From Sedimenticola sp. (lineage in GTDB: Bacteria > Pseudomonadota > Gammaproteobacteria > Chromatiales > Chromatiaceae), in the NCBI GenBank assembly GCA_030590525.1, contig JAUUYI010000071.1, forward strand, positions 1 through 8,559: a stretch of DNA of 8,559 nt, read 5' to 3'. Each line of letters opens with the position of its first letter. The stretch's first letter is position 1. The translations under genes and the position numbers were made by a program. Below, in pieces: positions 4,576-8,559 of this stretch. Below the pieces are notes generated by a model. It saw only the letters and a list, made by a program, of their open reading frames with translations, ran no database searches and was not told where the DNA came from.

Positions 4576-5601
4576 ATGAGCAAAGGCGATCTTCTTTCCC
4601 AGGATGAAATTGATGCACTGTTGCACGGTGTCGACAGTGGCGATGTGGAGACAGAGGTCCAGGATGAGCTGGATGGGGAAATGCACAATTATGATTTCGC
4701 CAGTCAGGATCGAATCGTCCGGGGACGTCTTCCGACCCTGGAGATGATCAATGACCGGTTTGCGCGGCATTATCGTACCAGCCTGTTCAATATGTTGCGC
4801 CGCTCGGCGGATCTCACCGTCTCCGGCGTGCAGATGTTGAAGTTCTCCGAGTTCATCCACAGCCTGTTCGTACCCACCAGCCTGAATCTGGTGCGGGTGC
4901 CGCCACTCAGGGGCAAAGGGCTATGCGTGCTGGATCCTAAGCTGGTGTTCAGTGTCGTTGAAAATTTTTTCGGGGGCAGCGGGCGTTTCCACACAAAGAT
5001 CGAAGGGCGGGACTTCACCCCGACGGAGAATCGGGTGGTGCGGCTGCTGCTGAACCTTGCATTTGCCGATCTGCATGAAGCATGGAGGCCGGTGCTTGAT
5101 CTGCAGTTCGAATACTTCTCCTCTGAGGTGAATCCTCAATTTGCCAATATCGTCACTCCATCAGAAGTAGTGGTGGTGACCACCTTCCATATCGATTTGG
5201 AGGCGGGTGGGGGAGACATGCATATCTGCCTTCCCTATTCCATGCTGGAGCCGATACGGGACCTGCTCGATGCCGGGATTCAGAGTGACCGGGGAGGCCG
5301 GGATGAGCGATGGGAAGGGGCCATCAGGGAGGAGATTCTGGAGGCGCAGGTGGAGTTGAGCAGTCAGTTGGGAGAGGCACAGCTCTCCATGAGAGAGCTG
5401 GCCGAGCTGAAGCCCGGGGACATCATCTCCATGGAACTCCCGGAGTCGGTGGAGCTGTGTGCCTCTGAGGTACCTGTCTGTCGCGGGCGGCTGGGTGTCA
5501 GCAACGGGAACTATGCGATCAAAATCCAGGAGTGGATCGGACACCGTCAACCAACCGGACTGCAGGACCTGCTCGATGAGCCTGGGGAACAGAGGCAGTG
5601 A
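4576..5601 (+). CDS. fliM: Flagellar motor switch protein FliM
   Basis: A 341-residue C-ring protein. The N-terminal peptide LLSQDEIDALLHG (6-18) is the conserved CheY-P binding element, so switching by a chemotaxis pathway is expected. The middle CheC-like domain (about 45-235) contains the FGGSGR signature at 132-137 used for binding FliG, and DMHICLPYSMLEPIRDLL at 214-231. The C-terminal SpoA domain (about 250-325) binds FliN and includes ELKPGDIISMELP at 277-289. Length is normal. No good Shine-Dalgarno sequence precedes the ATG, which lies 4 nt after the fliL stop, so translation is probably coupled to fliL. Confidence 0.97.
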   Translation: MSKGDLLSQDEIDALLHGVDSGDVETEVQDELDGEMHNYDFASQDRIVRGRLPTLEMINDRFARHYRTSLFNMLRRSADLTVSGVQMLKFSEFIHSLFVPTSLNLVRVPPLRGKGLCVLDPKLVFSVVENFFGGSGRFHTKIEGRDFTPTENRVVRLLLNLAFADLHEAWRPVLDLQFEYFSSEVNPQFANIVTPSEVVVVTTFHIDLEAGGGDMHICLPYSMLEPIRDLLDAGIQSDRGGRDERWEGAIREEILEAQVELSSQLGEAQLSMRELAELKPGDIISMELPESVELCASEVPVCRGRLGVSNGNYAIKIQEWIGHRQPTGLQDLLDEPGEQRQ

Positions 5602-5619
5602 TATGAAAAAGGTAGATCA

Positions 5620-6054
5620 ATGAGCGATATAGAAATCGATCCGAACGAGGCAATGGCAGACGAATGGGCTGCAGCCCTGGATGAACAGGAGGTCGACAAG
5701 CCGGACCCCTCCGGTCGGGAGGGGGCAACGAGTGGAACCGAGTCTGCCCGGTTTCAGGAACTGCACGAAGAGGTGACAGACAAAGATTCCGGCGAGCTCA
5801 GCCTGCAGGCGATCCTGGATGTGCCGGTAACCATCTCGATGGAGATCGGACGAACCAAGATCAATATCAAGAACCTGTTGCAGTTGAATCAGGGGTCGGT
5901 GGTTGAGCTGGATCGCCTGGCGGGTGAACCGATGGACGTGCTGGTCAATGGCACACTGATCGCCCAGGGTGAAGTGGTGGTGGTGAACGATAAGTTTGGT
6001 ATCCGTCTCACCGACGTGATCAGCCCCGCGGATCGGATCTCGAGGTTGCGCTAA
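5620..6054 (+). CDS. fliN: Flagellar motor switch protein FliN
   Basis: A 144-residue C-ring protein. The C-terminal SpoA domain (about 65-140) carries the conserved ILDVPVTISMEIGRT (65-79) and GEPMDVLVNGTLIAQGEVVV (102-121). The N-terminal 60 residues are acidic and low in complexity but contain DEWAAALDEQ (14-23), the peptide that in many proteobacterial FliN proteins binds FliH and recruits the export ATPase complex. The start is supported by AAGGT 6 nt upstream. The gene begins 18 nt after fliM, and its stop overlaps the fliO start by one base (TAATG). FliN and FliM form the lower C-ring that switches rotation. Confidence 0.96.
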   Translation: MSDIEIDPNEAMADEWAAALDEQEVDKPDPSGREGATSGTESARFQELHEEVTDKDSGELSLQAILDVPVTISMEIGRTKINIKNLLQLNQGSVVELDRLAGEPMDVLVNGTLIAQGEVVVVNDKFGIRLTDVISPADRISRLR

Positions 6055-6470
6055 TGCGGCCCTTTACCCTTCATCTTCTGATTGCCGGTCTCCTCTGCCC
6101 GCTGCTGGCTGGCGCAGAGGCAGAGCAGCATACCCCTTCCCCACTGGGGGCAGGGGCATTGATACAGAGTGCGGGCGGCCTGTTGCTGATCCTGGCGCTG
6201 ATATTCGGGCTGGCCTGGCTGCTGCGTCGCTTCGGGCGGCTACCACAGGCTGGAAAGGGGATGGTGAGCGTAGTCGGTGGAGTATCCCTGGGACCCAGGG
6301 AGCGGGCAGTCATACTGCAGGTGGGTGACACCCGGCTGCTGGTTGGAGTGGCACCGGGCCGGGTCCAGACCCTGCACGTGCTGGAGCCGGTGGAAGCAGA
6401 GGCGGAGCAGACAACAGCCGAGTCGTTTTCCGGCCGGTTGAAGATGGCAATGAGGCGGGAGCAGCAGTGA
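6054..6470 (+). CDS. fliO: Flagellar export apparatus assembly protein FliO
   Basis: A 138-residue inner-membrane protein of the poorly conserved FliO family. It has a cleavable-looking signal sequence (about 1-20), one transmembrane helix at about 37-57 followed by positive residues (LLRRFGRLP), and a small cytoplasmic domain with [20 protein letters not shown] (71-90) and LLVGVAPG (95-102), the most conserved FliO motifs. FliO helps FliP assemble into the export gate and is not part of the final pore. The ATG overlaps the fliN stop by one base, and the stop overlaps the fliP start by four (GTGA). Family assignment rests on these motifs plus position. Confidence 0.92.
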   Translation: MRPFTLHLLIAGLLCPLLAGAEAEQHTPSPLGAGALIQSAGGLLLILALIFGLAWLLRRFGRLPQAGKGMVSVVGGVSLGPRERAVILQVGDTRLLVGVAPGRVQTLHVLEPVEAEAEQTTAESFSGRLKMAMRREQQ

Positions 6471-7210
6471 AATGCCTTGCCCTCATCTGGCTGCTCTCCT
6501 GCCTGTTGTTTCCCGTTCTGACCGTCGCGGCACCGGGGGTGGATGCGATTACCCTGACACCGGCCAAGGATGGTGGGCAGACTTATACCCTGAGTATCCA
6601 GGTGTTGCTGTTCATGACCGCGCTCAGCCTGCTGCCGGCCGTGCTGCTGTTGATGACCTCGTTCACCCGTATCATCATCGTGCTGGCGATACTGCGCCAG
6701 GCACTGGGTACGCAGAGCACTCCCTCCAACCAGATCCTGATCGGCCTGGCCCTGTTCCTCACTCTTTTCATCATGATGCCCGTGTTTCAGGAGGTCTACG
6801 AGTGTGGTGTCGCACCCTATCTCGACGAAAATCTGACCATGATGGAGGCGCTGAAAAAGAGTGAGGTACCCGTGCGTGGCTTTATGCTGGCCCAGACCCG
6901 GGAAAGTGATCTGGCCCTGTTTTCCGAGATTGGTGGCTTCGAACCGTTTCAGAACCCGGATCAAGTTCCTTTCACGGTGCTGTTGCCCGCGTTCGCCACT
7001 TCCGAATTGAAGACCGGTTTCCAGATCGGTTTCCTCATATTCATCCCGTTTCTGATCATCGATCTGGTCGTGGCGAGTGTATTGATGTCCATGGGCATGA
7101 TGATGCTGTCACCCATGATCATTTCACTGCCGTTCAAAATCATGCTTTTTGTTCTGATCGATGGTTGGGCGCTGATATTCGGCACCCTGGCATCGAGTTT
7201 CCTGGTCTAA
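6467..7210 (+). CDS. fliP: Flagellar type III export gate protein FliP (GTG start)
   Basis: A 247-residue polytopic membrane protein, the main subunit of the FliP5-FliQ4-FliR1 export pore. A signal peptide (about 1-22) precedes the first core helix. The two FliP signatures are present: [20 protein letters not shown] at 61-80, followed by [20 protein letters not shown], and [20 protein letters not shown] at 194-213, followed by [16 protein letters not shown] closes the C-terminal part. The start codon is GTG at 6467, supported by GGGAG 5 nt upstream and a four-base overlap with the end of fliO; no in-frame ATG gives the signal peptide. Length matches the family. fliQ begins 4 nt after its stop. 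Confidence 0.97.
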   Translation: MKCLALIWLLSCLLFPVLTVAAPGVDAITLTPAKDGGQTYTLSIQVLLFMTALSLLPAVLLLMTSFTRIIIVLAILRQALGTQSTPSNQILIGLALFLTLFIMMPVFQEVYECGVAPYLDENLTMMEALKKSEVPVRGFMLAQTRESDLALFSEIGGFEPFQNPDQVPFTVLLPAFATSELKTGFQIGFLIFIPFLIIDLVVASVLMSMGMMMLSPMIISLPFKIMLFVLIDGWALIFGTLASSFLV

Positions 7211-7214
7211 CTGA

Positions 7215-7484
7215 ATGAATGCGGACTCAGTCCTGGATATCGGCCAGCGGGCGTTAGAGGTAACTACTCTGCTGGGAGCGGCGATACTGCTTCCCGCACT
7301 GGCAGTCGGGCTGCTGGTCGCCACTTTTCAGGCTGCCACCCAGATCAACGAGATGACACTCAGCTTCATTCCAAAACTGATCGTGGTGCTCGTAGTGCTG
7401 GTGATGGCCGGACCCTGGATGCTCCGGCTGCTGATGGATTACACCATTACCCTGTTCGAGAGCATCCCGATGCTCATCGGCTGA
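7215..7484 (+). CDS. fliQ: Flagellar type III export gate protein FliQ
   Basis: An 89-residue protein, the family's usual length, with two transmembrane helices (about 14-38 and 53-76) separated by the conserved loop FQAATQINEMTLSFIPK at 38-54. Four copies wrap the FliP/FliR core and help close the export gate. No good Shine-Dalgarno sequence precedes the ATG, which lies 4 nt after the fliP stop. The stop codon overlaps the fliR start by one base (CTGATG), so translation is very likely coupled through fliP, fliQ and fliR. Confidence 0.96.
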   Translation: MNADSVLDIGQRALEVTTLLGAAILLPALAVGLLVATFQAATQINEMTLSFIPKLIVVLVVLVMAGPWMLRLLMDYTITLFESIPMLIG

Positions 7485-8263
7485 TGAGTTTCACCGAGGC
7501 ACAACTAAACGCCTGGCTGGCCGCTTTTATCTGGCCCCTGATCCGGATCGGCGCCATGGTGACAGCGGCACCGGTGTTCAGTGCCCGGCAGGCCCCGGCC
7601 ATCTATCGGCTCGGCCTGGTACTGGTGCTGACACTGATGACCATGAACCTGGTACCCCAGCCACCGGTGGTGGATGCATTCAGTGGGCGGGCATTACTGA
7701 TGATCCTGCAGCAGCTGCTGATTGGAGTGGCCATGGGGTTCGTGCTGCAGATGGTGTTCGCTGCGCTGGTGTTCGGTGGTCAGGTGGTCGCATACAGCAT
7801 GGGGCTGGGGTTCGCCTCCATGATGGACCCGCAGAACGGGGTCCAGGTACCGGTGATCTCCCAGTTCTACCTGATTCTTGCAACCCTCCTGTTTCTCATT
7901 CTCGATGGACATCTGGTGCTGATCGGGATGCTGGTGGAAAGCTTCCACACCTTCCCGGTTGCCAGCGACGGGATCAGCCGTAATGGTGCGCTGGAGATCG
8001 TGGGTTGGGGTAGTCGCCTGTTCAGTGCCGGACTGCTGATGGCGCTGCCGGTGATGGCGGCCCTGTTGCTGGTCAACCTGGGGATGGGTGTCATCACTCG
8101 GGCCTCGCCCCAGTTGAATATCTTTGCAGTCGGTTTCCCCATCACCATGCTGCTCGGCTTCCTGTTGATGTGGATCACGCTGCCCAGTGTCATGGAAAAC
8201 TTTGAGGCCCTGCTCGATGAGGGACTCGTATTCATCAGCCGTCTGCTGCTGATCACGAGGTGA
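7484..8263 (+). CDS. fliR: Flagellar type III export gate protein FliR
   Basis: A 259-residue polytopic membrane protein with about six hydrophobic segments (roughly 10-28, 40-55, 70-105, 124-150, 175-200 and 212-235). It shows FliR hallmarks: DPQNGVQVPVISQFY at 115-129 and NLGMGVITRASPQLNIFAVG at 198-217, followed by FPI. FliR is the single subunit that completes the FliP5-FliQ4-FliR1 pore and contacts FlhB. It starts inside the fliQ stop codon and ends 3 nt before flhB. Length and order are normal; nothing unusual was seen. Confidence 0.97.
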   Translation: MSFTEAQLNAWLAAFIWPLIRIGAMVTAAPVFSARQAPAIYRLGLVLVLTLMTMNLVPQPPVVDAFSGRALLMILQQLLIGVAMGFVLQMVFAALVFGGQVVAYSMGLGFASMMDPQNGVQVPVISQFYLILATLLFLILDGHLVLIGMLVESFHTFPVASDGISRNGALEIVGWGSRLFSAGLLMALPVMAALLLVNLGMGVITRASPQLNIFAVGFPITMLLGFLLMWITLPSVMENFEALLDEGLVFISRLLLITR

Positions 8264-8266
8264 CCG

Positions 8267-8559
8267 ATGGCTGAAAACGAAGATGGCCAGGAAAAAACAG
8301 AACAACCGACGGCAAAACGGTTACAGGAGTCACGACGCAAGGGGCAGATCGCCCGCTCACGGGAGCTGAACACCATGGCCATCACCCTGGTCGGTGCGGT
8401 GGCACTGGTGACCATGAGTGACAGTCTGGGTGATGGCCTGTCACAGCTCATGCGCAGCGCATTTCAGATTCCCCGGGCGGACATGTTCGATACGCTGGCG
8501 ATGCTGCGTAGATTCGCATCCGCCATGCAGGATGCACTGCTGATGTTGGCGCCAATCAT
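8267..8559 (+). CDS. flhB: Flagellar export switch protein FlhB, N-terminal part
   Basis: Ninety-seven complete codons are present before the window ends. The N-terminus carries the FlhB signature EKTEQPTAKRLQESRRKGQI at 9-28, followed by ARSREL, and a first transmembrane helix at about 36-54. FlhB wraps the FliPQR gate. Through its cytoplasmic domain, self-cleaved at an NPTH motif, it switches export from rod/hook to filament subunits. That domain lies beyond the window and cannot be checked. GAGG lies 6 nt upstream of the ATG, within the last codons of fliR. The frame stays open to the edge, so this is truncation by the window, not a broken gene. Confidence 0.95.
   Translation, partial: MAENEDGQEKTEQPTAKRLQESRRKGQIARSRELNTMAITLVGAVALVTMSDSLGDGLSQLMRSAFQIPRADMFDTLAMLRRFASAMQDALLMLAPI

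Noticed and set aside
6071..6964. A 297-codon open frame on the minus strand
   Set aside because: It is antisense to fliO and fliP, low in complexity (Gln/His-rich), and the sense-strand genes are certain.

Overview
The window looks like chromosomal DNA from a flagellated gammaproteobacterium. Three things point that way: the gene order fliL-fliM-fliN-fliO-fliP-fliQ-fliR-flhB, a consensus sigma-54 promoter in front of it, and the styles of the AI-2E-type permease and FliN proteins. The dispersed repeats remind me of sulfur-oxidising Chromatiales-like bacteria such as Sedimenticola relatives, but that is a guess from memory and not shown by the sequence. No rRNA, tRNA, CRISPR array or intact transposase gene is visible.

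Layout. Positions 1-200 hold a hairpin-rich repeat, parts of which recur at 1759-1815. It is followed by an AI-2E/PerM-type membrane permease (271-1374, +) and, convergent with it, a 62-residue YgaP-type membrane protein (1414-1602, -); a GC-rich hairpin lies between their ends. Positions 1603-2143 contain no convincing intact gene. They hold the second repeat copy, a palindromic MITE-like element (1835-1941) flanked by a 9-bp direct repeat, and a startless coding remnant (1945-2127, -). A cysteine-rich Crp/Fnr-type regulator (2144-2842, -) is divergent from a YugP-like membrane zinc metallopeptidase (2917-3600, +). Positions 3601-3820 are a patchwork of short dispersed repeats, including one good intrinsic terminator.

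The right half (3998-8559) is one tightly packed flagellar operon on the + strand. An exact sigma-54 promoter (3998-4013), with two palindromes upstream that are possible activator sites, drives fliL, then the C-ring switch genes fliM and fliN, then the export-gate genes fliO, fliP, fliQ, fliR and flhB; flhB runs off the window end. Junctions are either overlaps of 1-4 nt or gaps of 3-18 nt, so translation is probably coupled. FliL stabilises the stator and rotor at the membrane. FliM and FliN form the switch that binds CheY-P and the export apparatus. FliO helps assemble FliP, and FliP, FliQ, FliR and FlhB form the secretion gate through which rod, hook and filament subunits leave the cell.

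The coding content is mostly well-known families. The parts that deserve a second look are the non-coding patches: the hairpin-rich repeat pair, the MITE-like palindrome, the composite repeat patch after the metallopeptidase gene, and the flagellar promoter region. I found no convincing evidence of a wholly new multi-gene system.
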